Assembly: GCF_019977355.1 (NCBI RefSeq)
Contig: NZ_AP024655.1
Span: forward strand, 4,650,001-4,714,000
Source: Arthrobacter sp. NicSoilB8
Lineage (GTDB): Bacteria > Actinomycetota > Actinomycetes > Actinomycetales > Micrococcaceae
Reading direction: 5' to 3'
Length of the DNA: 64,000 nucleotides
The translations under genes and the position numbers were made by a program. Positions 1 through 9,418 of the stretch are shown piece by piece. The notes beneath the pieces are model-generated. The model was not told where the DNA came from, made no database searches, and saw nothing but the letters and a program-made list of their open reading frames with translations. Within the stretch, counting starts at the first letter, position 1, and every line of letters begins with the position of its first letter.

Positions 1-1
1 G

Positions 2-2080
2 CAGGCGTCCTCGGGCTGGCGCGGGCGGCCCGGCCTCCGCGGCCACCGGAACGGCCAGGCTTTCTCGGCCCGGCTGCGCGTTGTGAGTGTTGAATGTCCG
101 GGCGGGGGGCATCCCGGCGGGAACGCATGTTCTGCCGTGATCACCCAGGCCGACCCCGACGCGGGGGTCACCGTGCGCACGGAGATCCGGATCAACGACG
201 GCGGCCTGCTCCAGCTCCGGCACCGGCTCGACAACGACGGCTCCGGCCCTTACAGCCTCGACGAGCTCGCGGCAGTGCTCCCGTTGGGCCGGGCAGCCAC
301 CGAGATCCTGGACCTGACCGGCCGCTGGTGCCGGGAGTCCCACCCCCAGCGCCTGCCGCTGCGCCAAGGCACGTGGGTCCGCTCGGGCCGGCACGGCCGG
401 ACCGGCCACGATGCCTCGCTCCTGCTCGCGGCCGGCACCCCCGGGTTCGGCAACCGGCACGGGCAGGTCTGGGCCGTGCATCTGGGTTGGAGCGGCAACC
501 ACGAGAGCTTTGTTGATGCCGCCGCGGACGGGCGGACCGTCATCGGCGCCTCGGAACTGCTCGGGCCCGGCGAGATCACCCTCGCGGCGAACGCCAGCTA
601 CGAGACCCCCTGGCTGTTCGCTGCGTATTCCGCCGCCGGGCTGGACGGGATTAGCGACGCGTTCTACGCCTGGTTCCGCGGGCGCCCGCACCACCCTGGC
701 GCGCGGTCCGGCAAGACCCGCCCCGTGGTGCTCAACGTCTGGGAAGCGGTGTATTTCGACCACCGGCTGCCCGTACTCCTCGAGCTCGCCGAGGCGGCCG
801 CACGGCTGGGCGTGGAACGCTACGTCCTCGACGACGGCTGGTTCCGCGGCCGCCGCAGCGACCAGGCGGGCCTCGGCGACTGGTACGTCGACGAGGGCCT
901 GTGGCCCGGGGGCCTCACCCCGCTGATCGATGCGGTCACCGGCCACGGCATGGAATTCGGGCTCTGGGTCGAACCCGAAATGGTCAACGAAGACTCGGAC
1001 CTGGCCCGCGCCCACCCGGACTGGATCGCCGGGCCGGCACCCCGGACGGCCGGGGGCAGCCCGTCCGCCGGGGACTCCGGCCCGGGCGGCCGGCTGGCTG
1101 GCCGGCTGCCCGTGCAGTGGCGGCACCAGCAGGTCCTGGACCTGGTCAACCCGGACGCCTGGCAGTACATCTACGACCGGCTCGACGCCCTGCTGCGCGA
1201 GAACAACATCGCCTACCTTAAATGGGACCAGAACCGGGATCTGGTCGAAATGGGCCATGCCGGCCGCCCGTCCGTGCACGCCCAGACGCAGGCCGTCTAC
1301 CGGCTCCTCGACAAACTCCGTGAGGCCCATCCCGGCGTCGAGATTGAAAGCTGCTCCTCAGGGGGCGCCCGCGTGGACCTCGGCATCCTGGAACGCACCG
1401 ACCGGGTCTGGGCCTCGGACTGCAACGACGCCCTGGAGCGGCAGACCATCCAGCGGTGGACCGGCCTGGTGGTGCCGCCGGAGCTCGTCGGATCGCACAT
1501 CGGACCCACCACGAGCCACACCACCGCGCGGACGCATGACCTCTCCTTCCGGGCAATCACCGCGATGTTCGGCCATTTCGGCCTCGAATGGGATATCCGG
1601 CACCTCGCCGATTCCGAGCGCGACGAGCTTGCCCAGACGATCGCGCTGTACAAGAAGCACCGGGCCCTGCTGCACAGCGGGCGCATGGTGCGGGCCGACG
1701 AGCCAGATCCGTCCCTCCGGCTGCACGGCGTCGTGTCCCACGACGGCGGCGAGGCCCTTTACGCCGTCGTGTCCGTGGCAACGTCTTTCGCCGAAGTCCC
1801 CGGCCGGATCAGCCTCCCGGGGCTGCTGCCGGACGCCGGGTACCGGGTGGAGGCTGTGTATCCGGCGGCCGGCGATCGGCGGGCCTTCCTGCAGGCTGCG
1901 CCTCCGGCTTGGCTGGCGGGCGGCGCAGAGGCGACGGGCCGTTTCCTGGCGGAGTCCGGCCTCCCGATGCCAGTCCTGAACCCGGAGCACGGGCTGCTCC
2001 TGGCCGTCCGGCGCGTCACCGCTGCCGGCCCGGCTGCCGATCTGGCCGCCGGCAGCGGCCACGCCGTGAGGAACTCCTGA
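2..2080 (+). CDS. Alpha-galactosidase, glycoside hydrolase family 36 (5' end cut by the window)
   Basis: This enzyme hydrolyses terminal alpha-1,6-linked galactose from melibiose or raffinose-type sugars. The frame is open from base 2, and the residues before the GTG at 83 already look like family sequence (a GLRGH-type stretch), so the gene starts left of the window; 692 residues are visible and perhaps 50-100 are missing. The GH36 catalytic nucleophile is the Asp in KWDQNRD near 1220-1240, and the acid/base Asp lies in the SDCND motif near 1414-1428. The WEAVYFD and DDGWF strands of the TIM barrel are also present. Its stop is one base before the galT start, so it is the first visible gene of a galactoside operon. 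The lack of a signal peptide cannot be judged because the N-terminus is missing. Confidence 0.93.
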   Translation, partial: QASSGWRGRPGLRGHRNGQAFSARLRVVSVECPGGGHPGGNACSAVITQADPDAGVTVRTEIRINDGGLLQLRHRLDNDGSGPYSLDELAAVLPLGRAATEILDLTGRWCRESHPQRLPLRQGTWVRSGRHGRTGHDASLLLAAGTPGFGNRHGQVWAVHLGWSGNHESFVDAAADGRTVIGASELLGPGEITLAANASYETPWLFAAYSAAGLDGISDAFYAWFRGRPHHPGARSGKTRPVVLNVWEAVYFDHRLPVLLELAEAAARLGVERYVLDDGWFRGRRSDQAGLGDWYVDEGLWPGGLTPLIDAVTGHGMEFGLWVEPEMVNEDSDLARAHPDWIAGPAPRTAGGSPSAGDSGPGGRLAGRLPVQWRHQQVLDLVNPDAWQYIYDRLDALLRENNIAYLKWDQNRDLVEMGHAGRPSVHAQTQAVYRLLDKLREAHPGVEIESCSSGGARVDLGILERTDRVWASDCNDALERQTIQRWTGLVVPPELVGSHIGPTTSHTTARTHDLSFRAITAMFGHFGLEWDIRHLADSERDELAQTIALYKKHRALLHSGRMVRADEPDPSLRLHGVVSHDGGEALYAVVSVATSFAEVPGRISLPGLLPDAGYRVEAVYPAAGDRRAFLQAAPPAWLAGGAEATGRFLAESGLPMPVLNPEHGLLLAVRRVTAAGPAADLAAGSGHAVRNS

Positions 2081-2081
2081 C

Positions 2082-3287
2082 ATGGGACAGATTACGAAAC
2101 GCCCCTACAAGCTCTCCGACGGCCGGGACATCATCTACTTCGATGATGCCGATAGCATCCTGCCGCCGGAACGCGGGGACGATCTCCGTGAGCCGGCGGT
2201 CCGGCCGCCCACGGCCATCATGCGCCAGGATGTCCTGACCGGCGAGTGGATTTCCATCGCGGCCGCCCGGCAGAACCGGGTGGTCCTGCCGCCCTCGCAC
2301 CTGGACCCGCTGGCCCCGGCGTCGCCGGACAATCCGTCGGAAATTCCGAGCCTCTACGACGTCGCCGTCTTCGAAAACAAGTCCCCGTCCTTCGGTCCCG
2401 AGCTGGCGGGCGCCGCCGCGCCGGAAGGCCTGGACGACCTCGCCCGGGTGGGGTTGGGGCGCAGCCGGCAGTCGGTGGGCCGGTGCGAAGTGGTGTGCTT
2501 CTCCCCCGAGCACACCGGTTCCCTCGCCGGGCTGTCCTTGTCCCGGATGCGCACTGTTGTGGAGGCGTGGGCGGACCGGACGGCTGCGCTGTCCGCGCTT
2601 CCCGGCGTCGAGCAGGTTTTTCCGTTCGAGAACCGCGGGGAGGCGATCGGCGTGACACTGCACCACCCGCACGGGCAGATCTACGCCTACCCCTACATCA
2701 CGCCCCGCACGGCCCAGCTGGTCCGCACGATCGAGGCCTACGGCGGTTCCCTGTTTGAGGACATCCTTAGCTTCGAGCAGAAATCCGAGCGGGTACTGCT
2801 GCAGGGCGAGCACTGGACGGCGTTTGTCCCGTTTGCCGCGCGCTGGCCGCTGGAAGTGCACATGCTGCCGCACCGTCATATCCCTGACCTCGCCGCGACG
2901 ACGGACGAGGAACGCGACGAATTTTCCCGGCTGTACAGCCGGCTCCTGCGCGGCGTCGATGCCCTCTACGACACCCCCACGCCGTACATTTCAGCCTGGC
3001 ATCAGGCGCCCGTCCACGCCCACCGGGACGACATCCGGCTCATGCTGCAGCTGACCTCGCCCCGCCGGGAGGAAGACAAGCTCAAGTACCTGGCGGGTTC
3101 GGAGGCCGCCATGGGCGCGTTCATCGCGGACATCCCGCCGGAAACGGCCGCCGGCCGGCTCCGCGAGGCCATGGCGAAGGCCGGTCTCGACCCGTTCGGC
3201 ACAAGACAGGCAGCGACAAGACAGGCAGCGACAGAACCGGCAGCTGCACAGCAGCCGCTAACAGAACAGGAAGCCGCCCGGCCATGA
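2082..3287 (+). CDS. galT: Galactose-1-phosphate uridylyltransferase
   Basis: This Leloir-pathway enzyme exchanges UMP between UDP-glucose and galactose-1-phosphate in the cytoplasm. The catalytic HPHGQ motif, whose second His carries the uridylyl group, is at residues 195-199 within HHPHGQIY. The N-terminal RQDVLTGEW strand is typical of the family. At 401 residues it is slightly longer than many bacterial GalT proteins because of an Ala/Gln/Thr-rich tail containing in-frame 15 bp repeats (3201-3245). The ATG follows the alpha-galactosidase stop after one base, and the 3' end overlaps the galK start (ATGA), so the three genes are very probably translationally coupled. Confidence 0.96.
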   Translation: MGQITKRPYKLSDGRDIIYFDDADSILPPERGDDLREPAVRPPTAIMRQDVLTGEWISIAAARQNRVVLPPSHLDPLAPASPDNPSEIPSLYDVAVFENKSPSFGPELAGAAAPEGLDDLARVGLGRSRQSVGRCEVVCFSPEHTGSLAGLSLSRMRTVVEAWADRTAALSALPGVEQVFPFENRGEAIGVTLHHPHGQIYAYPYITPRTAQLVRTIEAYGGSLFEDILSFEQKSERVLLQGEHWTAFVPFAARWPLEVHMLPHRHIPDLAATTDEERDEFSRLYSRLLRGVDALYDTPTPYISAWHQAPVHAHRDDIRLMLQLTSPRREEDKLKYLAGSEAAMGAFIADIPPETAAGRLREAMAKAGLDPFGTRQAATRQAATEPAAAQQPLTEQEAARP

Positions 3288-4423
3288 ACGAGGTCCACTT
3301 GGGAAGCGAGTACTTCAGGAGCCAGTTCGGCGGCGCCCCGGACGGTCTGTGGTCGGCGCCGGGGCGGGTCAACCTGATCGGCGAGCACACGGACTACAAC
3401 GACGGCTTCGCGTTTCCGATCGCGATCGACAAGCGCACCACGGTGGCGGCGCGCGCCCGGGCAGACCGCCTGCTGCGGGTCGCGAGCAGCGCCTTCCCCG
3501 GCGTGGTGGAAGTGAGCCTCGACGATCTGGACCCCGACACCCTCACCGGCTGGGCCGCATATCCCCTGGGCGTGGCCTGGGCGATCGCCCGGGCGGCGTC
3601 CGGCATGGATCTGGCGCTGACCTCGGATGTCCCGGCCGGCGCGGGACTGTCCTCCTCCGCCGCCGTCGAATGCGCGGTAGCCCTGGCCCTGAACGATCTC
3701 TGGGAGCTCGGGCTGGACCGGCAGGAGCTAGCCCGGATCGGCCAGCTGGCCGAGAACAGGGTGGTCGGCGCGCCTACGGGCATCATGGACCAGTCCGCGT
3801 CGCTTCTGGGCGAGCCGGATCACGGCATCCTGCTGGACTGCCAGAGCCTGGCGACCGAGAGCGTCGCCCTCGGCTTCGCCGGCGCAGGCGTGGGGCTCCT
3901 CGTGATCGACACCCGCACCAGCCATTCCCATGCCGACGGCGGCTACGCCAGCCGCCGCCGCTCGTGCGAGGCCGGCGCCCGCAGCATGGGCGTCGGCAGC
4001 CTGCGGGCTCTGGGCCCTGAGGACCTCCCCCGCGCCGCAGCGCTGCTGGACGGCCAGACCTACCGCCGGGTCCGTCACATCATCACGGAAAACCAGCGCG
4101 TGCTGGACACGGTCGCGGCGCTGCGGACCTCGGGCGCCAGCGCCATCGGGGCCTTTCTCAACGAATCGCATCTGTCCATGCGCGACGACTTCGAGATCTC
4201 CACCCCGGAACTCGACCTCGCCGTGTCCAGCGCCCAGGAATTGGGCGCCATTGGGGCGCGGATGACCGGTGGCGGCTTCGGCGGTGCCGCCCTTGCGCTG
4301 GTCCGGAACGACGACGCCGGCCGGGTGGCCGGGGGCATCGCCCGCAGCTTCGCCCGGGCCGGGTACACGGCGCCGCACATTTTCCCCGTCACCGCGTCCG
4401 AGGGCGCGCGCCGGGAAATGTAG
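3284..4423 (+). CDS. galK: Galactokinase (GHMP kinase)
   Basis: This enzyme phosphorylates galactose to galactose-1-phosphate with ATP, supplying galT. The galactokinase signature GRVNLIGEHTDYNDG starts at residue 27, and the GHMP glycine/serine loop PAGAGLSSSAAVE comes later in the first half. The C-terminal GHMP motif with GARMTGGGFGGAA is present. The length of 379 residues is normal. The start overlaps the galT stop by four bases. No galE epimerase is visible in this window. The next gene is convergent at 4465; only a small hairpin (CTCCC-GCC-GGGAG, 4431-4443) lies between them. Confidence 0.96.
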   Translation: MNEVHLGSEYFRSQFGGAPDGLWSAPGRVNLIGEHTDYNDGFAFPIAIDKRTTVAARARADRLLRVASSAFPGVVEVSLDDLDPDTLTGWAAYPLGVAWAIARAASGMDLALTSDVPAGAGLSSSAAVECAVALALNDLWELGLDRQELARIGQLAENRVVGAPTGIMDQSASLLGEPDHGILLDCQSLATESVALGFAGAGVGLLVIDTRTSHSHADGGYASRRRSCEAGARSMGVGSLRALGPEDLPRAAALLDGQTYRRVRHIITENQRVLDTVAALRTSGASAIGAFLNESHLSMRDDFEISTPELDLAVSSAQELGAIGARMTGGGFGGAALALVRNDDAGRVAGGIARSFARAGYTAPHIFPVTASEGARREM

Positions 4424-4464
4424 CCGGGACCTCCCGCCGGGAGCGAGGGCGCCCGGACGGGCGG

Positions 4465-5454
4465 TTAGGCCCGCACGAGCCGGGCGGCGTCGGCCAGAAG
4501 TTCCACGGAGCGGAGCCGCGCTTCGGTGCCGGTGCTCTGATGCGCCACGATCAGCTCGTCGGCGTCGGCGTGCTTCGTGAACTCGTCGAGGTACGTGAGG
4601 ACGGCATCCGGCGTGCCGACAGCGGAGTACTTCATCATCTGTGCCATGTGCTGGCCCTGCGGGGAGTCCAGGATCATGTCGGCCTCGTCGTCGCTGAACA
4701 CGCGGCCGTTGCCGAAGAACAGCGAGACCCTGGCACGCTTGGTGGCTTGGAACATCGCCTGGGCGTCGGCGGCCGAGTCCGCGGCAACGACGTTGACGCC
4801 GGCGATCACGTGCGGGGCGTCGAGCTGCGCGGAGGGCCGGAATTCACGGCGGTAGACGGACACCGCGTCCTGCAGCGCGTTGGGCGCGAAGTGCGAGGCG
4901 AAGGCATACGGCAGGCCCAGCTGGGCGGCCAGCCTGGCCCCGAACAGGGAGGAACCCAGGATGTACAGCGGCACGTTGGTGCCCTTGCCGGGGGTGGCCT
5001 CCACGCCCTGGATGCGGGTAGGGCCAGTCAGGTAGCCCTGGAGCTCAAGGACGTCCTGCGGGAAGCTCTCTGCGGACATCGGATCTCGGCGCAGGGCACG
5101 CATGGTGTTCTGGTCGCTGCCCGGTGCGCGGCCCAGCCCGAGGTCGATCCTCCCCGGGTGCAGGGTTTCGAGCGTGCCGAACTGTTCCGCGATGGTCAGC
5201 GGCGAGTGGTTGGGCAGCATCACGCCGCCGGCGCCGAGCCGGATGCTGGACGTATGGGCCGCGACGTGGGCGATCAGCACGCTTGTGGCGGAGGAGGCGA
5301 TCGAGGACATGTTGTGGTGCTCGGCGTACCAGATCCGCCGGTAGCCTCGCTCCTCGGCGAGGCGGGCCATGGCCACGCTTCCGGCAAAGCTCTCGGCCGC
5401 CGTCTGGCCCGGGCCGATCGTTGCGAGGTCAAGAATGGAAAGCGGAACAGTCAC
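4465..5454 (-). CDS. LLM-class flavin-dependent oxidoreductase
   Basis: This is a bacterial luciferase-like monooxygenase-family protein of 329 residues, probably using reduced FMN or F420 on an unknown substrate. Family signs are the N-terminal [14 protein letters not shown] strand, the RIWYAEHH motif, the [17 protein letters not shown] loop and the [11 protein letters not shown] segment. These match the MsnO8/YhbW-like branch. It starts with GTG at 5452-5454, with only a weak purine-rich site upstream. It is transcribed alone, convergent with galK, so the context gives no substrate. Confidence 0.85.
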   Translation of the reverse strand: MTVPLSILDLATIGPGQTAAESFAGSVAMARLAEERGYRRIWYAEHHNMSSIASSATSVLIAHVAAHTSSIRLGAGGVMLPNHSPLTIAEQFGTLETLHPGRIDLGLGRAPGSDQNTMRALRRDPMSAESFPQDVLELQGYLTGPTRIQGVEATPGKGTNVPLYILGSSLFGARLAAQLGLPYAFASHFAPNALQDAVSVYRREFRPSAQLDAPHVIAGVNVVAADSAADAQAMFQATKRARVSLFFGNGRVFSDDEADMILDSPQGQHMAQMMKYSAVGTPDAVLTYLDEFTKHADADELIVAHQSTGTEARLRSVELLADAARLVRA

Positions 5455-5605
5455 GGAAAAGGCCGGCCTTTCGTAGCGGTGCAGTGTTCGGGCCGGAGGT
5501 TGGGACTACGGCCGTGGCGGGCGCCGGGTTTCCGGCGCGGGCACACTTGGGTCAACGACGGCGGCGCCGGGGATATTTCTGCACCTTAATTTCTGCTCCT
5601 GAGGC

Positions 5606-6403
5606 TCAGCCGCAGGAGTAGTTATAGTCGAGGCCGCCGGAGATGTACTGCGTCATCGAGACGCGGCTGCGCGGCGTGAGGCCCGGGAGGGAGCAGTTCG
5701 TCTTGGCGCGGGCAGCGGTTCCCGCACCTGCGAGCCAGCTCGGCAGTCCTGCCAGCGGACTGGTCGACTTCACGGTTCCGGCGATCCTCCCCCACTGGTA
5801 AGCGGTGGAGTAGAGGCCTACGCGGGCGCCGATCCGCTTGAAATAGGCGGCCATGCCCTCCAGGACGGCAACGTTGGCGGCCTTGTCTGTCTGCCAGGTG
5901 TTTTCTGTTTCCACATCCAGCCACCAGAGGTAGGACTGCGGGTTGCTGACGCCGCGGCGCCTGGCGTCGTCGGAGGCCTTCGCCCAGCCGTAGATGTAAG
6001 AGCAGGCCTTGAACGTCCCCGAGGCGCAGTTTCCGTAGGGGTTGGTGACCTTCACGCCGTTGTAGGTGTTTGATGTGGGCCACCAGGATCCCTGCCGGCC
6101 CGGATTGGCCGTGTTGACGTACAGCGCCACCCTCGGCTGTGCCGTCGCTGCCGGGGATTTGGCCGTTTTCGCCCAGGCCAACTGGCTCGCCAGGCACGGG
6201 TTGGTGTTGTTGGCCAGGCCGTTGTTGACGCCCACGATCGCGAAGGCGGGCTGCTTTGGCAGGGTCTTGCCGCACTGTGGCCAGGACACATCGATACCCG
6301 GCCCCGAGGAGGTCGTGGCCGCAGTGGCCGGGCTTCCGCCCAGGAGGACAAGGCCGAGGGTCACGACAAAGGCCAGTACGATGCGCGGGAGCGAGTTGGG
6401 CAT
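5606..6403 (-). CDS. Secreted DUF1906/GH25-like TIM-barrel protein
   Basis: I chose the ATG at 6401-6403 because a Sec signal peptide follows directly (MPNSLPRIVLAFVVTLGLVL, then an Ala-rich cleavage region near SPATAA). The mature part opens with GIDVSWPQC and contains WWLDVE in the middle, a pattern shared by secreted glycoside-hydrolase-like barrels related to GH25 and DUF1906. Several cysteines probably form disulfides, including one three residues after the DVSW motif and one in the YNYSCG C-terminus. The protein has 265 residues. A TAGACT hexamer five bases before the ATG and no Shine-Dalgarno suggest a leaderless transcript. A role in cell-wall or glycan turnover is inferred from the fold only. 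Confidence 0.72.
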   Translation of the reverse strand: MPNSLPRIVLAFVVTLGLVLLGGSPATAATTSSGPGIDVSWPQCGKTLPKQPAFAIVGVNNGLANNTNPCLASQLAWAKTAKSPAATAQPRVALYVNTANPGRQGSWWPTSNTYNGVKVTNPYGNCASGTFKACSYIYGWAKASDDARRRGVSNPQSYLWWLDVETENTWQTDKAANVAVLEGMAAYFKRIGARVGLYSTAYQWGRIAGTVKSTSPLAGLPSWLAGAGTAARAKTNCSLPGLTPRSRVSMTQYISGGLDYNYSCG

Positions 6404-6748
6404 GCCACAGTCTAAGGGAAGAAAAGCAAATCGGTGGTGTAATTCGGCAGCGGTGCCATTATTGTCGTCGACGCACCCGCCGCGCACCTCGGGCCGGCAC
6501 CTCCGGCCGGCATCCGACGAGCACCCCGCATAGCCCGCCCGGCCCCTCCCGACGCGGAGGCATGGAATAGTCAGCAGGCTGAGGAGGTTCCCTTCCTTAT
6601 GAGCCGTGACTACTCACCGCATCGGGTCACCGCAGCGGGCTCGCCTTCCCGGCGTCGTGCCTGACGACTCCGCCTAGGCCGTATTTCAGGGAGCCGGCTC
6701 AACCCCTCCGCCACCCGCCGGCCCTGCCGGCAGAACAGGAACAACACC
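6404..6748. other. Divergent intergenic region
   Basis: These 345 bases separate two divergently transcribed genes, so they must hold both promoters. A strong AGGAGG at 6582-6587 precedes an ATG at 6599 that opens a 21-codon frame (MSRDYSPHRV..., stop near 6664). This could be a leader peptide or small ORF, but the spacing of 11 bases is long and nothing else supports it. No RNA gene or repeat is visible. Confidence 0.4.
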
Positions 6749-7450
6749 ATGGCTAACATCCTGATGGTCGTCTCGGCCGCAAATTCGCTCACCATGCGCG
6801 ACGGCAGCGAACACCCGACCGGCTACTGGGCCGAGGAACTCGTTGTCTCCCACCGGACCCTCCTCGACGCCGGTCACACTGTGCACGTCGCCACCCCCGG
6901 TGGCCGGAAGCCCACCGTGGACGAGGTCAGCCTCGCGGCCGAGTCCGCCGGCGGCCAGGACCGGGCGGACAGCTTCCGGAAGTATCTTGACTCCATCGAC
7001 GCCGAGCTGTCCGCCCCGCTGGTGCTGGCCGACGTCGACGTCGCCGGTTACGATGCCGTCGTCATGCCGGGCGGCCACGGGCCCATGGCCGACCTCTACC
7101 GGGACGCCGACCTCGGCAGGGTCCTCACGGGCGCCAACGCGGCCGCCAAGGTCATCGCGCCGTTCTGCCACGGCCCCGCCGGGCTGCTCAGCGCCATTGG
7201 CGACGACGGCGCGTTCACCTTCGCGGGGCGCCGCCTCACCGTCTTCACCAACGAGGAGGAGCTGGGCGGCGGTACCGGACCCAACACGCCGTGGTTCGTG
7301 GAGGACGTCCTGAAGGAGAAGGGCGCGATCGTGGAGAACGGTGCGGCCTGGACGTCGCATGTTGTGCGGGACGGAAACCTCATCACCGGACAGAACCCGC
7401 AGTCCAGCGAGGACGTGGCCAAGGAAGTCCTCAAGGCCCTCGCCGAATAG
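6749..7450 (+). CDS. DJ-1/PfpI-family protein (type 1 glutamine amidotransferase-like)
   Basis: This 233-residue protein belongs to the DJ-1/PfpI superfamily, whose members act as glyoxalase III or deglycase-like enzymes, chaperones or hydrolases. The nucleophile-elbow cysteine is in the segment IAPFCHGPAGLL, about two thirds of the way along, and is preceded by VMPGGHGPMADL, as in the HchA/Hsp31-type branch. The opening strand (NILMVVSAANSL) and EELVVSHRTLLDAGH also fit. A weak AGGA lies upstream of the ATG. The gene stands alone between a divergent neighbour and a 12 bp hairpin (7461-7487). Aldehyde detoxification is inferred from the family. Confidence 0.85.
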   Translation: MANILMVVSAANSLTMRDGSEHPTGYWAEELVVSHRTLLDAGHTVHVATPGGRKPTVDEVSLAAESAGGQDRADSFRKYLDSIDAELSAPLVLADVDVAGYDAVVMPGGHGPMADLYRDADLGRVLTGANAAAKVIAPFCHGPAGLLSAIGDDGAFTFAGRRLTVFTNEEELGGGTGPNTPWFVEDVLKEKGAIVENGAAWTSHVVRDGNLITGQNPQSSEDVAKEVLKALAE

Positions 7451-7460
7451 GCCCGACTGG

Positions 7461-7487
7461 GCCGGGTCCGGGAACCCCGGACCCGGC
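7461..7487 (+). terminator. 12 bp GC-rich hairpin after the DJ-1 gene
   Basis: GCCGGGTCCGGG pairs perfectly with CCCGGACCCGGC around a 3-base loop, ten bases after the stop codon at 7450. It has no U tract. The hairpin ends one base before the TAAGCT hexamer that probably serves as the -10 element of the next gene, so terminator and promoter are interlocked. Confidence 0.6.
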
Positions 7488-7499
7488 TAAGCTAACCGC

Positions 7500-9272
7500 A
7501 TGGCCATCAAATCCACTGCAGACAAAGTCGCCACGATCGTCCAGGGCTACACCCTGGATGGCCCGACGATCGAGCTCGGGGCGGCAATCGTCGACGGCGA
7601 ACTCCACAAGGATGCCCCCGTCCGGCTGCCGCTCGCCATGATGAACCGGCATGGCCTCGTGGCCGGAGCGACCGGCACCGGCAAGACCGTCACGCTGCAC
7701 ATGATGGCCGAGCAGCTCTCCACCGCGGGAGTGCCGGTGTTCCTGGCCGACATCAAGGGCGATCTCTCCGGCCTGGCCACCGCCGCCACGGGCAGCGAGA
7801 AACTCCTGGCCCGCACGCAGAGCATCGGCCAGGCGTGGTCCGGCAAGACCTTCCCGGTGGAATTCCTGGCCCTCGGCGGCGACGGCCGGGGCATCCCGGT
7901 CCGCGCCACCATCACCTCCTTCGGCCCCATCCTGCTCTCCCGCATCATGGACCTGAACGAGACGCAGGAATCCAGCCTGCAGCTGGTCTTCCATTTCGCG
8001 GACAAGAACAACCTGGAGCTCATCGACCTCAAGGACCTCCGGACCGTCATCGCGTTCCTGACCTCCGCCGAGGGCAAGGATGAGCTTGAGGAACTCGGCG
8101 GCCTGTCCAAGGCAACCGCCGGCGTGATCCTGCGCGAGCTGATCACGCTCGAGGCGCAGGGCATGGAGAAGTTCTTCGGCGAACCGGAGTTCGATACCGC
8201 GGAACTGCTGCGCACCGCCCCGGACGGCCGCGGCGTGGTGAGCTGCCTGGAGCTGCCCACCCTGCAGACCAAGCCCATGTTGTTCTCGACGTTCCTCATG
8301 TGGCTGCTCGCCGACCTCTTCGAGGACCTGCCCGAGGCCGGAGACCTCGACAAGCCCAAGCTCGTGTTCTTCCTGGATGAGGCCCACCTGCTGTTCAACG
8401 GCGCCTCGAAGGCCTTCCTCGACGCCATCACCACTACCGTCCGGCTCATCCGGTCCAAGGGCGTCGGCATCTTCTTCGTCACGCAGACCCCCAAGGACGT
8501 CCCTGCGGACGTGCTCGGGCAGCTGGCAAACCGGGTTCAGCACGCCCTCCGCGCCTACACCCCGGAGGACGCCAAGGCCCTCAAGGCCACCGTCTCCACG
8601 TTCCCCACGAGCGACTACGACCTCGAGGAGACCCTGACCACCGCCGGCATCGGCGAGGCCGTCATCACGGTCTTGAACGAGAGGGGCGCACCGACCCCCG
8701 TGGCGCTGACCCGGCTCCGCGCACCGGAATCCGTGATGGGCCCCAGCACCGATTCCCTGATCGCCAGCACCGTGGCCGGCTCCGCCCTCCTGCCCAAGTA
8801 CGGCACCGCCGTCGACAACATCTCCGCGTACGAGAAGATCACCGCCGAAGGCGGTGACCACAGAGGCGGTGACCACAGAGGCGCCGCCCCCACCGGCCCG
8901 GCCGCCGGGGCCGCGCACCCGGGCGGCGCAGTTCAGGGCGGCGGAGTTCAGGGCGGCGCCTTGGATCCCAACGCCATCGACGCCGAGGCCCGGCGGATCG
9001 AGGAAGAAATCCTGGGCCGTCCCAGCAGCCGGCCCGCGGCGGCGCCGGGGACCCCGCCCGGCTACGGCGACGCGCCCGAGCGCCAGACGCCACGCCAGGC
9101 CCCGCGGCAGGCCCCGCCGACAGGTGGCGGCATCGGTGGTGACCTTGCCGGGGCCTGGGGCGGGGCTTTGGGCGGCGGCCTCAAGAGCATGGCCCGCTCG
9201 CTGGGAACCCAGCTTGGCAAGGAGCTGCTGCGCGGGGTCTTCGGCACGTCCTCGAAGCGCCGCCGCCGCTAG
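7500..9272 (+). CDS. HerA-like ATPase (DUF853/YjgR type)
   Basis: This 590-residue protein is a cytoplasmic P-loop ATPase of the HerA/FtsK superfamily. The Walker A sequence GATGTGKTVTLHMM lies near residue 60, and the Walker B-type strand LVFFLDEAHLLF sits near residue 290. The conserved FFVTQTPKDVPADVLGQLANRVQHALRA segment is typical of DUF853. The C-terminal 150 residues are a low-complexity linker with in-frame 15 bp duplications (8850-8879, 8922-8951), ending in a basic KRRRR tail. There is no Shine-Dalgarno; TAAGCT six bases before the ATG (7488-7493) suggests leaderless expression. DUF853 proteins have no established substrate. No NurA partner is adjacent. Confidence 0.88.
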   Translation: MAIKSTADKVATIVQGYTLDGPTIELGAAIVDGELHKDAPVRLPLAMMNRHGLVAGATGTGKTVTLHMMAEQLSTAGVPVFLADIKGDLSGLATAATGSEKLLARTQSIGQAWSGKTFPVEFLALGGDGRGIPVRATITSFGPILLSRIMDLNETQESSLQLVFHFADKNNLELIDLKDLRTVIAFLTSAEGKDELEELGGLSKATAGVILRELITLEAQGMEKFFGEPEFDTAELLRTAPDGRGVVSCLELPTLQTKPMLFSTFLMWLLADLFEDLPEAGDLDKPKLVFFLDEAHLLFNGASKAFLDAITTTVRLIRSKGVGIFFVTQTPKDVPADVLGQLANRVQHALRAYTPEDAKALKATVSTFPTSDYDLEETLTTAGIGEAVITVLNERGAPTPVALTRLRAPESVMGPSTDSLIASTVAGSALLPKYGTAVDNISAYEKITAEGGDHRGGDHRGAAPTGPAAGAAHPGGAVQGGGVQGGALDPNAIDAEARRIEEEILGRPSSRPAAAPGTPPGYGDAPERQTPRQAPRQAPPTGGGIGGDLAGAWGGALGGGLKSMARSLGTQLGKELLRGVFGTSSKRRRR

Positions 9273-9418
9273 GGCCGGCTCCGGCGGCAGCGAACCGGCG
9301 CCCCTGCCCCTGCCCCTGCCAAGGAGCCCGTGGCTGGCGGCGGCGATGGTCCGCGTCACAGATGCGGACCATGAGACGGGGTTTCCTGCGGGGTGCAGGT
9401 AACGTAAGAATCGTGCAC

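Noticed and set aside
83..2080. Alpha-galactosidase starting at 83
   Set aside because: The frame is open to the left edge, and codons 2-82 already look like GH36 sequence. The GTG at 83 is internal, so I list the gene as 5'-partial.
6599..6664. A 21-codon frame after AGGAGG that could be a leader peptide
   Set aside because: The spacing from AGGAGG to ATG is 11 bases, no run of regulatory codons or attenuator hairpin follows, and the next gene starts 85 bases later with its own site. Not enough to call a gene.
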